The notes: generated from the sequence alone by a model not told the origin. A stretch of DNA of 64,000 bases from Alteromonas pelagimontana (GCF_002499975.2 NZ_CP052766.1:2046001-2110000); one strand, 5' to 3'; counted from the stretch's first letter, positions 8,436 through 17,059 are shown. Numbers and translations: made by a program.

Positions 8436-9785
8436 TTATAGAAAAAGCGCTGCATTTTCTTGTTTACGCTGCTCCAATGTCTTAGCAATCACGGACATTG
8501 TTGTTTTACTGATCCCTTGTTGCTTGGCAAGATACGTAAATTGGCTGATGGCTTCTGCGACTTCTTCAATAACTTGCTTTGCATCATTCCAATTCGCAAA
8601 GCCAGCACTAGTAGCAAGTTTTTGCATCACCTTAAGCGATGGCGCTTTGCCATAACCGCCGAAAGCAGTGGCGTGTTCGTTGAATGGATGCGGGCTGTAG
8701 GTAACATCGTAAAAAGGTGCAGGGTTCCATTGACCGTCATCCGCTTGCAAAAACGCCCAGTTTTTACTGTGGTCGTCTTGATTAGACGACAGCAGGTTAA
8801 AAACGGCACGGCGAAATTGCAGCTGCCCAGCTGCGGGGGATTTACACAACTGACGGCTGGCTTTGATCAAGTCAATATAATCTAAACTTGGCGTTCGAAA
8901 GTCTGCATCCAGCAGCCCGCAAGCGCTGTGCATATGTAGGCGACCTGAACTGCGATTACCGCTTAAACGGGCCTGCTCCGTGACATAATCAAAACGCTTA
9001 AGCGCCAACCAGGCAGACGCACCGCTTGTAGTTGGTGCTTCAATGAGTTGCCAGACTGGTGGTTGGCACTTGGCAAGCTCGGCCATTTGCAAATAAACCG
9101 CTTCACACAACCCTTCTTCATGCCCGAGCGCGAGATTTTTCGAGGTAAACTTAATCAGCCAAGCCTCATCTCCAGGCTGAGCAAAGGTTCGACAATGCTG
9201 AGTTTCCCCTGCAGGCATATAAATCTGCGCCTTGGGCCTTGCTCCACCCGAACTACCACCGGCGACTAATGCGGCCAACACCTGTTGCGTATGCCCATCT
9301 AACTCATCGTGATTATCATCCATATAATCTGACATTGAAGCATCGAACAGCGTTTGTGCTTCTAAGCCCAAGGTTGCTAAATCAATGTCCGCGTATGTCG
9401 TGGCTGAAAACTCAGACACCGGAGAAAAAGACAGCGCTCCCATGCCTTTATCACCGACAAAGGCCAGTCTATCCATCGCCGTTAATTGATTAGGTAGGAT
9501 GCCCTTTTGCCGGAAAATACGATCTTGTAACAACATGCCCCAGCCATCGGGCAAACAATCTCCAAATACGCCATGTACACCTTGGTGCGGCGCTTTAGGT
9601 GCGGCTTGAACTAGCGTATTCGCTTGCAAGGTAAACGGTGATAAATTGCCAAACTGCTGCAAATAGTCGTCAGTATACTGAAAAAAAACGCCTTGCCGAT
9701 TCTGCGCCAAGACTCCAACAGATATCTGCTCACCTGAGCTTAGCGTACGAGTAACATTAAGCTTCTGAATCGGTTTAAAACTCAT
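8436..9785 (-). CDS. hipA: HipA-family kinase toxin (second copy)
   Basis: A 449-residue HipA-like kinase clearly different from the copy at 2956-4206. Motifs are GGSSGGARPK (176-185), NQDDHSKN (335-342) and FYDVTYSP (358-365), so glycine loop, catalytic Asp and metal-binding Asp are all present. It overlaps the upstream HTH gene by 11 nt and is followed after 18 bp by the SEC-C gene. The toxin therefore sits inside a longer operon than a simple two-gene toxin-antitoxin pair. Its target cannot be told from sequence. Confidence 0.88.
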   Translation of the reverse strand: MSFKPIQKLNVTRTLSSGEQISVGVLAQNRQGVFFQYTDDYLQQFGNLSPFTLQANTLVQAAPKAPHQGVHGVFGDCLPDGWGMLLQDRIFRQKGILPNQLTAMDRLAFVGDKGMGALSFSPVSEFSATTYADIDLATLGLEAQTLFDASMSDYMDDNHDELDGHTQQVLAALVAGGSSGGARPKAQIYMPAGETQHCRTFAQPGDEAWLIKFTSKNLALGHEEGLCEAVYLQMAELAKCQPPVWQLIEAPTTSGASAWLALKRFDYVTEQARLSGNRSSGRLHMHSACGLLDADFRTPSLDYIDLIKASRQLCKSPAAGQLQFRRAVFNLLSSNQDDHSKNWAFLQADDGQWNPAPFYDVTYSPHPFNEHATAFGGYGKAPSLKVMQKLATSAGFANWNDAKQVIEEVAEAISQFTYLAKQQGISKTTMSVIAKTLEQRKQENAALFL

Positions 9786-10065
9786 CTTTTAGCACCTCAT
9801 CAATACTCGTGGGTATAGCAGCGCGTTCTTTGCTAAGTTGCGTGAGCTGATAAAGCCTATCTAGCGAATCAAGTGTCTGCCATAGCAACAGCAATTGACG
9901 AAATGAAATTTGCCCGGTCAGCTCAAATTTCTTAATGGTGGCCGCAGGTACGCAGCTTCGCTCAGCCAATGCAGCGCGCGACAGCTTTGCCTGCTTGCGT
10001 AACTCACGTAAATAAGCCGCATAAGCTTGGCTTACATCGGTATCATCAAGTAAGGTAACATTCAT
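9775..10065 (-). CDS. hipB: HipB-like XRE antitoxin (second copy)
   Basis: A 96-residue HTH protein with DNA-binding helices around KQAKLSRAALAERSCVPAATI, followed by a hydrophobic helical tail. An upstream in-frame ATG at 10098 would add 11 codons. That ATG lies at the edge of a palindromic operator candidate (10080-10097), so the start at 10065 (MNVTLLDD) is preferred. It overlaps hipA and heads the operon hipB-hipA-SEC-C-hypothetical. Autoregulation through the two upstream palindromes is likely. Confidence 0.78.
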   Translation of the reverse strand: MNVTLLDDTDVSQAYAAYLRELRKQAKLSRAALAERSCVPAATIKKFELTGQISFRQLLLLWQTLDSLDRLYQLTQLSKERAAIPTSIDEVLKDEF

Positions 10066-10079
10066 CCGCAAAGACCAAG

Positions 10080-10138
10080 TGGATACAGTTATATCCATTA
10101 TAGCGAAATAAAACAGAACTTGGATACTATAATATCCA
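10080..10138. promoter_or_regulatory. Two operator candidates of the second hipBA operon
   Basis: TGGATA-N6-TATCCA occurs twice, at 10080-10097 and 10121-10138, with identical half-sites and spacing. The centres are 41 bp apart, about four helical turns. E. coli HipB is known to bind TATCC-N8-GGATA; here the same 5-bp words appear in the opposite arrangement. The sites flank an AT-rich stretch suited to a promoter. Binding by the adjacent HipB is inferred. Confidence 0.65.
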
Positions 10139-10546
10139 TCAGTGCGTAGAGTGTTGAAAAAATTACTCGATAAAGCCTTTCAAAACTGCTATTTTTAAGT
10201 ACTAACAGCAGCATAAAAACGGCACTGTTTTTCCATTGCTAACCACTAAGATTTAGTAAAAGCCAGAGGCAAGTGGTGGGCAGTTTGGTGGGCAAACAGG
10301 CATTTTTGAGCGGTTTCTTTTCGATAATTCACTGAGTTTGTTAGGGTCTAGGCCTCTACTCAATGAGCAGATCCAGAATATTGAGTAAACCTCACTAATG
10401 CTCACAATAATTCATAACCAACTGAAAAACCTCGCTTTATAGCGGGTTTTTTTAGTTCCGTACCTTTGATTCTGTTTTATTCAAATGGTGAACAGCAGCT
10501 GCCATTCCTGGGTTTGGTGAACATAAAGTTCACTTTTTCCTGGTAA
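10139..10546. other. Non-coding stretch between the second hipB and SEC-C copy 2
   Basis: About 400 bp with no gene-like frame. It contains a terminator-like hairpin near 10428-10453, a small inverted repeat TACTCAAT/ATTGAGTA (10357-10364 and 10380-10387), and two TGGTGGGCA copies around 10270-10290. It may be a junction left by insertion between the hip operon and the pigment cluster, but no direct repeats mark its ends. Confidence 0.4.
10428..10453 (-). terminator. Terminator downstream of SEC-C copy 2
   Basis: A hairpin with CGCT/AGCG core arms and TTAT loop, extended by a G-U and a G-C pair, is flanked by A/T runs on both sides. It could terminate in either direction. The minus-strand transcript through the ketoreductase and SEC-C copy 2 ends 90 bp upstream, so that is its likely client. 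Confidence 0.5.
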
Positions 10547-11554
10547 TTACTTGATAGTAATGTGAAACGTTTTCGTGAATAAAGGCTGGATCTGAACGTT
10601 GCGTGGCTTGCGCTCTTGTGCAAAGAATATTCTTGGGTCCATCGTGACAAATCCCCAAAATTGTAAGAATCGTCCGATAAATCGCGTCTCAATTAACGTA
10701 TTCAGATTTTTCTCAGGTGAAACGTAATCCTCCGTAGAGAACGCCAGTAACAAATCAGGAAAAGCCGTAATTACCTCATCAGTAAGTCTATCCACGCTGG
10801 AATGGCATTGTAAGCGCCACACCATAAACAACCAGAAAGTACGCACATCCACATCTTGCTCAAAACTGTCTAAGTACCCCCAGTTATATTTGCTCACTGC
10901 GGCTTCAAGCATAGGTTTGAAAAAGACATTAATGCCGAGGGCTTGGTACTGCTTGTGGGCAGCTTTTTTGACGCGAAATTGACCACTACGACGGTAAATA
11001 ATTCCGGCAATTTCAGCGAGCACACGGGTGTAGTGCAAGGCGTTGAACTTGTCTTCATTACTGCCTGCAAACTCGCTGATGCTAATATTCCCTGAGAACT
11101 GAGATACTGCAAACTCAGGCAATAATTCACTTGCCTGCTTGACTAATTTGGCCGGTAAGTTGCCTTTGCTGGTGGCTTTAAATGTTCCCTCGTTTTGCAT
11201 GGCTTCATCAAGAATGAGCGCTAAATAGCGCATAACCGGACTAGACGAAAGATCATCTGGCGTGCTCACCGTCACCCACTGCAGGTCATGAAAAGGCGCA
11301 TAAAGCCAATTGGCCATTTGCGTGGGTGATAAACCACAAAACTCCCGATTTGGGCGGTTATTACGCTCCTGCATTCTGTGTTGTAGCGCGGTATTAAGCT
11401 CATCGAGCGTCAGATCAGGGTTCATGCCAATCATAGCCTCAACTTCATCAAACACTTCAGCATGCTGCTTTGCTGCGGTGCTTATACAACAGCGCTTGTA
11501 TTTTTTCCCGCTACCACAAGGGCAAGGGTCATTTCGTCCAGGTTTCATGGTCAT
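10547..11554 (-). CDS. SEC-C zinc-motif protein, copy 2
   Basis: A 335-residue paralogue of the protein at 7413-8417. It has the same N-terminal SEC-C ribbon (RNDPCPCGSGKKYKRCC) and near-collinear identity along its length, for example shared QMANWLYAPF, MRYLALILDEAM and KFNALHYTRVLAEI. Start is the ATG at 11554 or 11548. It begins 19 bp after the ketoreductase of the pigment cluster, in the same direction, so it may be transcribed with that operon although it belongs by descent to the accessory region. Function unknown. Confidence 0.8.
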   Translation of the reverse strand: MTMKPGRNDPCPCGSGKKYKRCCISTAAKQHAEVFDEVEAMIGMNPDLTLDELNTALQHRMQERNNRPNREFCGLSPTQMANWLYAPFHDLQWVTVSTPDDLSSSPVMRYLALILDEAMQNEGTFKATSKGNLPAKLVKQASELLPEFAVSQFSGNISISEFAGSNEDKFNALHYTRVLAEIAGIIYRRSGQFRVKKAAHKQYQALGINVFFKPMLEAAVSKYNWGYLDSFEQDVDVRTFWLFMVWRLQCHSSVDRLTDEVITAFPDLLLAFSTEDYVSPEKNLNTLIETRFIGRFLQFWGFVTMDPRIFFAQERKPRNVQIQPLFTKTFHITIK

Positions 11555-11573
11555 GTCTCAGTTTATTAGCCAG

Positions 11574-12305
11574 TCAATACATGCCGCCGTTTACGCTAAT
11601 CACTTGCCGCGTGATGTATTTTGCTTCATCTGAGACTAAAAAACCGATGGTATTTGCCACATCATCGACGTGGCCGAAGCTGCCCAGAGGTATCATTTTC
11701 TTTGCCTCATCTGCGACTGCGCCTTCTATCATCCCGGTTTCTATGACCCCCGGTGCTACACAATTTACCGTAATCTTGCGCTTGCCGAGTTCTATTGCCA
11801 ATGCCTTGGTTGCGCCAATAATGCCTGCCTTCGATGCACTGTAATTAGTCTGCCCGCGATTGCCCATAAGGCCTGACACGGATGACAAGGTCACAATCCG
11901 ACCGCCCTTCCGCAGCCGGATCATGGGCATAACAGTGGGGTGCAATACATTGTAAAACCCATCAAGATTGGTATGGACAACGCCGTCCCATTCGTCACCT
12001 GTCATTGCCGGGAATGCAGTATCTTTTGTTACGCCAGCATTACATACCACGCCATAAAAAGCGCCGTAGCTTTCGATATAAGATTCAATCGCACCACGGG
12101 TGCCTTCTCTGTCACTTATATCGAATTGTAATGCGCTGGCTTCGCCGCCAGTATTATTAATATTTTCTACCACTTCTGTGGCTGCGTCTTTTCCGCTTCG
12201 ATAGTGAACCGCAACAGCAAAGCCCTGGCTGGCTAGTTTATACGCGGTGGCTTTACCGATCCCACTGCTGGCTCCCGTAACTAAGACTCTTTTTTTATCC
12301 GGCAT
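11574..12305 (-). CDS. 3-oxoacyl-ACP reductase (FabG/ApeQ-like) of the aryl polyene cluster
   Basis: A 243-residue short-chain dehydrogenase. The nucleotide-binding motif TGASSGIG is at residues 10-17, CNAG at 88-91, and the catalytic YSASK at 155-159 with Ser near 142-144. It reduces the beta-keto group on ACP-bound polyene intermediates with NADPH, the ApeQ role in aryl polyene synthesis. The ATG at 12305 (MPDKKRVLV) is chosen. A longer frame back to 12398 would add a hydrophobic stretch belonging to the overlapping exporter gene. The start overlaps the exporter end by 11 nt. Confidence 0.9.
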   Translation of the reverse strand: MPDKKRVLVTGASSGIGKATAYKLASQGFAVAVHYRSGKDAATEVVENINNTGGEASALQFDISDREGTRGAIESYIESYGAFYGVVCNAGVTKDTAFPAMTGDEWDGVVHTNLDGFYNVLHPTVMPMIRLRKGGRIVTLSSVSGLMGNRGQTNYSASKAGIIGATKALAIELGKRKITVNCVAPGVIETGMIEGAVADEAKKMIPLGSFGHVDDVANTIGFLVSDEAKYITRQVISVNGGMY

Positions 12306-14607
12306 GTGGTCTTTCCTTCCTTTCCTGCGAGTGATGATTGAACAGACTGATTGCAGCAATAAAATTAATAGTATTACCGATAAGAATAGTGCTACCAAAC
12401 GCCTGCACTATTGGCATTGAACTAAACGCTAACAGCCCGAATGACAACAAACTGGTAACCGCAGACAATAAGATTGCCTGTTGCGTTGTGGCACGCTGGT
12501 TCGCCATTTCTTTGGCAAAAATGATGTAATCCATTCCCAGCCCGAGCACCAGAAATAACGCCATAATGTGAAATACTGTGATTGACTGACCTGCTAGTGA
12601 TATGGTGGCCAGCGTGATTACACTGGCTACCATGGGTATAAGCAACAAAGATAGTGTGGCAATTTTGCGGTAATACAGCATTAGCACCACCGCAATAAAC
12701 ACATAAGCCAGCACCAGTAATTTAGACCCGGTTACCCGCTGCGCTTTGAGCGACTCGGTTGCTTTAGCCAAGGTGTTTACGTACTGAAGCTGTGCCACCC
12801 GCCCGCTAACTTCTTCAATTTTTGCTAAATCGTTATTTTTTTTAATTAACGCGAAGCTATAGATTTGCCCGTTTTGCTCTATCCATAACGGAGGTAAAGA
12901 TGGGAGCGCGGCCAGCAGGTCCGGGACCTCCAATGTGTTACCCTGAGCTTCGCGATACGCAGCTTTGCTCTTTGCGACCGCCGATATATCTAAGCCTAAG
13001 CGCGAAGAAAAAATGTCAACGGCACCGCCATCTTTGTACAGCTTTTCTTGCAGCCGGTAGTTATCGCGCTGCTGCGAAGGTGAGGGCAGCCAGTCAAGAA
13101 TACTGAAAATTGCCTGGCTTTCTTCACCTAATTCATCATATAACGATATGAAAGTATTAATCACAGCCTCACGACTTTCACCCTGTACCAGCAAATAGCG
13201 ACCAGGCTCGTACATCTGAGCCAATGAAGCAACCTCGCTTTCCTGCGTCAACAAAGATGGCGAGACATGGAAAAACCGTCTGGGATCGTCGTTTACGGCG
13301 GTATTCCCCATAACCAGAAATACCGCCCCCGCGCCAGCCAACGCCAGTCCACCCGCAATCAGCCAACGAGGCTGACGTGCAAACACAGCCTGGCAACCAT
13401 ATATCACCTGGCGCAGCATTGCCTGTCGAGCTTCAATAGGGCGTTTGGTAACCAGCGGCCCGAGTACCATTACGCTCAGCCAGGCCATGAACAAACCGGA
13501 ACAGGAGAACAAGGCGACTTTTTTTAAAATGAGCAGGTCAGCTAAGCCCAGCGCACCATAACCAATCAATGATGTCAGTACACTCAGCACCATCGCCCTG
13601 ACCAAAGTACGGTTGTGCGTGCCCGCTGAATTGCCTCGCTGATGCGCGAGAAAGTGATAAAAATAGTGCAGTGAATAATCCACGACTATTCCGATAAGGC
13701 TGGCACCAAAAACAATGGTAAGTATGTGGACTGAGCCAAACATCAGGATGCTGGTCAGCACGCCAAAACTTACGCCAATGGCAATCGAGCTTAACGAAAG
13801 CAGTAGTGGTAACAGCGAGCGAAATACTAATAACATGAGCACCAGCACACCCAAAATGGAGCCTACGGCGATAAGCTGAATATCACTTTTCGCTGACTGC
13901 GCTGAGTCTACCGCAAAGAAAAACATACCCGAGTGTAATACTTTGACGTCGTACTGCTCGCTGATACTGGACTCAATAGCCCGGATAGCCTGATAAAGGG
14001 ATTCCTGCCGGGCCATATTTTCAGAGTATTGGTTGAAGAAAACTGAGAATGACGCAACAGTGTACTCCGCTTTTTCATTACCATTACCCTCGATATCTAA
14101 TGTTGCCGCCTGAGAAAGCACGTATTCAGAAAACCAGCCCATCGGATCTTCATCAAAAGGGATGACTCTGACGCCGTTGCCAAGCTGGTATAACTTGCGC
14201 TGCGCATCACCTGCGAGCTGATCGCTGCTTTGCTCACTGAGCGCCTGTCGCTGGGACTCAGATAACAAGTTAAAGCGATAGGGGGCAAGGGCATTGAGGT
14301 AGTTTTTTTGAATTTCATCGTCAGCAATGACTGACAGGGAAGGCAGTTGATTAAATTTTACCTGCATCGCCGCGCCGGCCCGGGACACGGCTGAATCGTC
14401 CTCACCTTTAATCACCACAACGAAGCGCTGGCTCACATCCTGATTAAGGGTGTCCAGCGCCCGCTTCATTCCGGGGTTATCGATTTTTTCAGGATTGAGG
14501 TCGTTAAGACTGGTTTCGATAAGAATATGCTGCGAGCCAAATACGAAAAATACAGCGGTCATCACAAATGTAATTACAAAGATGAGCCTGGCAAGCAGCG
14601 GCATCAT
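12295..14607 (-). CDS. MMPL/RND-family exporter of the aryl polyene cluster
   Basis: A 770-residue inner-membrane protein of the MMPL/RND superfamily. It has an N-terminal membrane helix, a periplasmic domain (about 30-240), a membrane block (about 240-390), a second periplasmic domain (about 430-635) and a C-terminal membrane block (about 640-755). The conserved GIVVDYSLHYF and GLGMDYIIF segments mark the two halves. Aryl polyene and xanthomonadin clusters carry such an exporter next to a LolA-like protein, and together they are thought to move the lipidated pigment to the outer membrane. It starts 6 bp after the LolA-like gene. Confidence 0.88.
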   Translation of the reverse strand: MMPLLARLIFVITFVMTAVFFVFGSQHILIETSLNDLNPEKIDNPGMKRALDTLNQDVSQRFVVVIKGEDDSAVSRAGAAMQVKFNQLPSLSVIADDEIQKNYLNALAPYRFNLLSESQRQALSEQSSDQLAGDAQRKLYQLGNGVRVIPFDEDPMGWFSEYVLSQAATLDIEGNGNEKAEYTVASFSVFFNQYSENMARQESLYQAIRAIESSISEQYDVKVLHSGMFFFAVDSAQSAKSDIQLIAVGSILGVLVLMLLVFRSLLPLLLSLSSIAIGVSFGVLTSILMFGSVHILTIVFGASLIGIVVDYSLHYFYHFLAHQRGNSAGTHNRTLVRAMVLSVLTSLIGYGALGLADLLILKKVALFSCSGLFMAWLSVMVLGPLVTKRPIEARQAMLRQVIYGCQAVFARQPRWLIAGGLALAGAGAVFLVMGNTAVNDDPRRFFHVSPSLLTQESEVASLAQMYEPGRYLLVQGESREAVINTFISLYDELGEESQAIFSILDWLPSPSQQRDNYRLQEKLYKDGGAVDIFSSRLGLDISAVAKSKAAYREAQGNTLEVPDLLAALPSLPPLWIEQNGQIYSFALIKKNNDLAKIEEVSGRVAQLQYVNTLAKATESLKAQRVTGSKLLVLAYVFIAVVLMLYYRKIATLSLLLIPMVASVITLATISLAGQSITVFHIMALFLVLGLGMDYIIFAKEMANQRATTQQAILLSAVTSLLSFGLLAFSSMPIVQAFGSTILIGNTINFIAAISLFNHHSQERKERPHAG

Positions 14608-14613
14608 AGATTA

Positions 14614-15309
14614 CTACAGTCTGTCAGCGCGTGAGGGTGATCTGAGGATCTGACACCATTGCCGGTTATCAGCATATAATTGTTCACACTGCTCAAAGGC
14701 GCGTCGTTTGCCTTCGATGTTATAAGCCTCGATATTATTGATATTTACATCAGTAACCTGTCCCGTGGCATCCAGTACACTGACCATAAGCGACACACCT
14801 GCCTTTGCATCCTCTGCCTTTTTAAAACGGATGCTCTGAAGCCCTTTTTTCATAAACTCACTTTCTGGTTTCAGCTCAACTGATTCGTTATCTTGCGTCT
14901 GAGAAATGGCAAATTCCTCAACAAAATAGTCAGTGTCTGCCTGCAAAACCCTGACAAACACATGGGACATAATATATCGGGTCACACCCGTGAGTGGGCT
15001 CAGGGAGCCATTCTCTTCCACACGATAATTATTGGCGCTGTTGACGTATAAAATAGTTTCTTCGAATGGCGAACGGGTGTGCCAGATAAGCCCTAAATTA
15101 CAGGAATAGAAAAAGTCGCCATCTGATTTAAGCGGAACAGGAAGGCCCTCAACATTTTTTTGCTGAGTAAAGTGCCCAGAAAAGTGACATTGTTCGGGAA
15201 AAATATCGTTAAGCAAGGACTCTTCATCAGTTACACTTTCGCTGGCAGATAAGCACTGGCTTATTATTACAAGCATAAGCGCAGCGAGCCGTTTCCCTTG
15301 TTTAATCAT
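14614..15309 (-). CDS. LolA-like periplasmic carrier of the aryl polyene cluster
   Basis: A 231-residue exported protein with a signal peptide (about 1-23, RLAALMLVIISQCLSASES) followed by a LolA-like beta-sandwich. Recognisable stretches are FSGHFTQQKNVEG near 42 and the LGLIWHTRSPFEETILYV segment. Housekeeping LolA shuttles lipoproteins from the inner to the outer membrane. The copy in pigment clusters presumably carries the hydrophobic aryl polyene lipid handed over by the MMPL exporter. Its start overlaps the thioesterase gene by 8 nt. Confidence 0.82.
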   Translation of the reverse strand: MIKQGKRLAALMLVIISQCLSASESVTDEESLLNDIFPEQCHFSGHFTQQKNVEGLPVPLKSDGDFFYSCNLGLIWHTRSPFEETILYVNSANNYRVEENGSLSPLTGVTRYIMSHVFVRVLQADTDYFVEEFAISQTQDNESVELKPESEFMKKGLQSIRFKKAEDAKAGVSLMVSVLDATGQVTDVNINNIEAYNIEGKRRAFEQCEQLYADNRQWCQILRSPSRADRL

Positions 15310-15721
15310 CTTTTTTCATCCACGCGTTGACCGCATCTACCACAAACGCAGGCATTTCATATTGGGTGATCCGCTCTGCCATAGCAACGGCAAACTGTGT
15401 GGATTTTGCTTTGGTGCAAATGTCACCGCTTTGCTGGTCTCTGATTACATAGTTAATCTTAAGACGGTTCTTCCATTCCACCAGATAAGATTCAATGATA
15501 ATTTTTTGTTCAAATACTAATGGCTTTACGTACTTGACCTGCAAATCAACAATGGGAAAAAAGAAGCCATGCTCTTCCATAACGCCATACGGGCAACCAA
15601 TATCGTTAAGCAATGCACAGCGCGACATCTCCAGGTATTTCGGGTAATTACCATGCCACACCACCCGATATGAATCGACGTCGAAAAAGGGAATATTGTA
15701 GTTCAGCGCAACGCGTTTCAT
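15302..15721 (-). CDS. Hotdog-fold acyl thioesterase (ApeK-like)
   Basis: A 139-residue single hotdog domain of the 4-hydroxybenzoyl-CoA thioesterase type. The active-site segment is FFDVDSYRVVWHGNYPKYLE (residues 12-31), which carries the family's central Asp-x-x-x-x-Val-x-His-x-x-Tyr pattern in slightly altered form. It probably hydrolyses or edits polyene-ACP thioesters; a dehydratase-like role is possible because the fold is shared. It overlaps the ACP gene upstream by 4 nt and the LolA-like gene downstream by 8 nt. Confidence 0.82.
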   Translation of the reverse strand: MKRVALNYNIPFFDVDSYRVVWHGNYPKYLEMSRCALLNDIGCPYGVMEEHGFFFPIVDLQVKYVKPLVFEQKIIIESYLVEWKNRLKINYVIRDQQSGDICTKAKSTQFAVAMAERITQYEMPAFVVDAVNAWMKKDD

Positions 15722-15981
15722 TGCGTGTTACGCTTCACTGAAAAGTTTGCAGATACATCCACTACGTCCTGAACCGTTTTGACCTTATTAAACTGAGGCG
15801 GTGTAATTTCTACCTTGGTGGTCTTTTTAAGGTCAGTTAACAAATCCACAGCATCTATGCTGTCGATATCCAAGTCTTCATAAAGTCGGGCTTCTGGAAC
15901 GATATCGGGCTCATCAAGTTCAAAAAGTTCCGCTACGACTCCGCAGTTTTGCGCGAGTATATTCTCTTTCTCTGCATTCAT
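15718..15981 (-). CDS. Acyl carrier protein, second ACP of the cluster
   Basis: An 87-residue acyl carrier protein. The attachment motif is DIDSIDAVDLL, with Ser41 as the phosphopantetheine site. It is acidic and helical throughout and starts at the ATG at 15981. It heads the second minus-strand run (ACP, thioesterase, LolA-like, MMPL, ketoreductase). Aryl polyene systems use two ACPs, one for the aryl starter and one for chain extension. Which role this one plays cannot be read from sequence; its nearness to the chorismatase hints at starter loading. Confidence 0.88.
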   Translation of the reverse strand: MNAEKENILAQNCGVVAELFELDEPDIVPEARLYEDLDIDSIDAVDLLTDLKKTTKVEITPPQFNKVKTVQDVVDVSANFSVKRNTQ

Positions 15982-16120
15982 ATTTTTTCCGCTACATCTT
16001 TTGAGCCAGGCAATGTCGGGGGTACCGATAATTCTTCTTCAAGCCCCTAAATTTGCCCTAGTGTGGTAAAAATTAGAGTAACGCACTAACGACCTCTGAT
16101 TACAAACATCATTTTGCATC

Positions 16121-17059
16121 TTATTGACAGAAACACTCTATTTCTACCAGTAGATCTCTTCGACATATATCCGCAATTGTATAAACGGCGTCTACATGGG
16201 GGTACCGCTGATTTATCCAGCTTCTGGTTCTTGAAACATGTTCAGCATGGCGTATATACACTTTAAACGTCGATAGTGTCAGCTTGTCTGGATTAGCATG
16301 GTTAAGTAAATGCTCGATATTGTTCATCGTTACTTCCAGTTGTCGCTCCAGATCCCCTGCTTCAACCGTTTGATGTCCAATGATACTCGCCGTACCGGAA
16401 ATGAATAAGTAGCCTTGCTGTTGCAGCCTTAGAGTTGTCGCTCTGGCAAAGGAGGGGCTGCTGATACCGTACTGGCGAGGGTATTCATACGCATTTATCT
16501 GTTTATTATTATTGAAGTGCTGTGGTTTGGCGCTACTGGCAAACACATAGAATACCGCCCCTTCGTTATGATGACCTAACGCTGACGCTGAAGGAAAAGC
16601 AGCTGGGGGTATGCCAGCCGTTTGAAACGCCTTTAACCGGCCGGTACAAAACTTCTTATACACTTCCTTATCACCGTCTCCCGCATTGATTCCGGGCAGA
16701 TAATTCCAGAAGCGGAATGGATAGGGGTATCCTTGCTCGTTCAAGACGTAAAGTAATGACTCATAAGCCTGCTGCGTTTTAAGTTCGATCTGCTGGCAGT
16801 CGTCTTTACTTAACCAGTGGGCAATACAAATAATATCGGCAGATTTAGACCAGTAACTCTGCCCGGTTTGCCCGCGCGTAACGTCCCCCTTTAATGACCA
16901 TACCTCGTTCATTTTGCTGCCGCTCGCCTCTACTATGCCCGACGGAATGAGTCCTGCTCCAAAAGGCTCGCACCGATTAACCAATGGAATAATCGCCAAG
17001 GTATCATTTTTTGAAAGTAATTCAGTGGCTGATGAGGTAGTAAAACTGTGGCTTAACAT
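16121..17059 (-). CDS. Chorismatase (XanB2/Hyg5-type) making hydroxybenzoate
   Basis: A 312-residue protein of the chorismatase family (XanB2, Hyg5, FkbO; YjgF-related fold). Visible family landmarks are RFWNYLPGIN (116-125), FCTGRLKAF (137-145), FPSASALG (155-162), SPSFARAT (201-208) and FISGTASIIGHQTVEAGD (219-236), the last in the active-site region. XanB2 converts chorismate to 3- and 4-hydroxybenzoate, the aryl starter of xanthomonadin. Here it should feed the divergent AMP-ligase. The ATG at 17059 (MLSHSF) is chosen; the 49 extra codons upstream are non-homologous. The exact product, 3-hydroxy-, 4-hydroxy- or 3,4-dihydroxy-, is not predictable by eye. Confidence 0.8.
   Translation of the reverse strand: MLSHSFTTSSATELLSKNDTLAIIPLVNRCEPFGAGLIPSGIVEASGSKMNEVWSLKGDVTRGQTGQSYWSKSADIICIAHWLSKDDCQQIELKTQQAYESLLYVLNEQGYPYPFRFWNYLPGINAGDGDKEVYKKFCTGRLKAFQTAGIPPAAFPSASALGHHNEGAVFYVFASSAKPQHFNNNKQINAYEYPRQYGISSPSFARATTLRLQQQGYLFISGTASIIGHQTVEAGDLERQLEVTMNNIEHLLNHANPDKLTLSTFKVYIRHAEHVSRTRSWINQRYPHVDAVYTIADICRRDLLVEIECFCQ

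Noticed and set aside
10260..10300. Possible attachment site around repeated TGGTGGGCA words
   Set aside because: A similar word occurs near 6208, but no direct repeat flanks a recognisable element and no integrase is present.
12306..12398. Hydrophobic N-terminal extension of the ketoreductase
   Set aside because: The hydrophobic residues come from antiphase reading of the MMPL exporter gene; the SDR fold starts at MPDKK.
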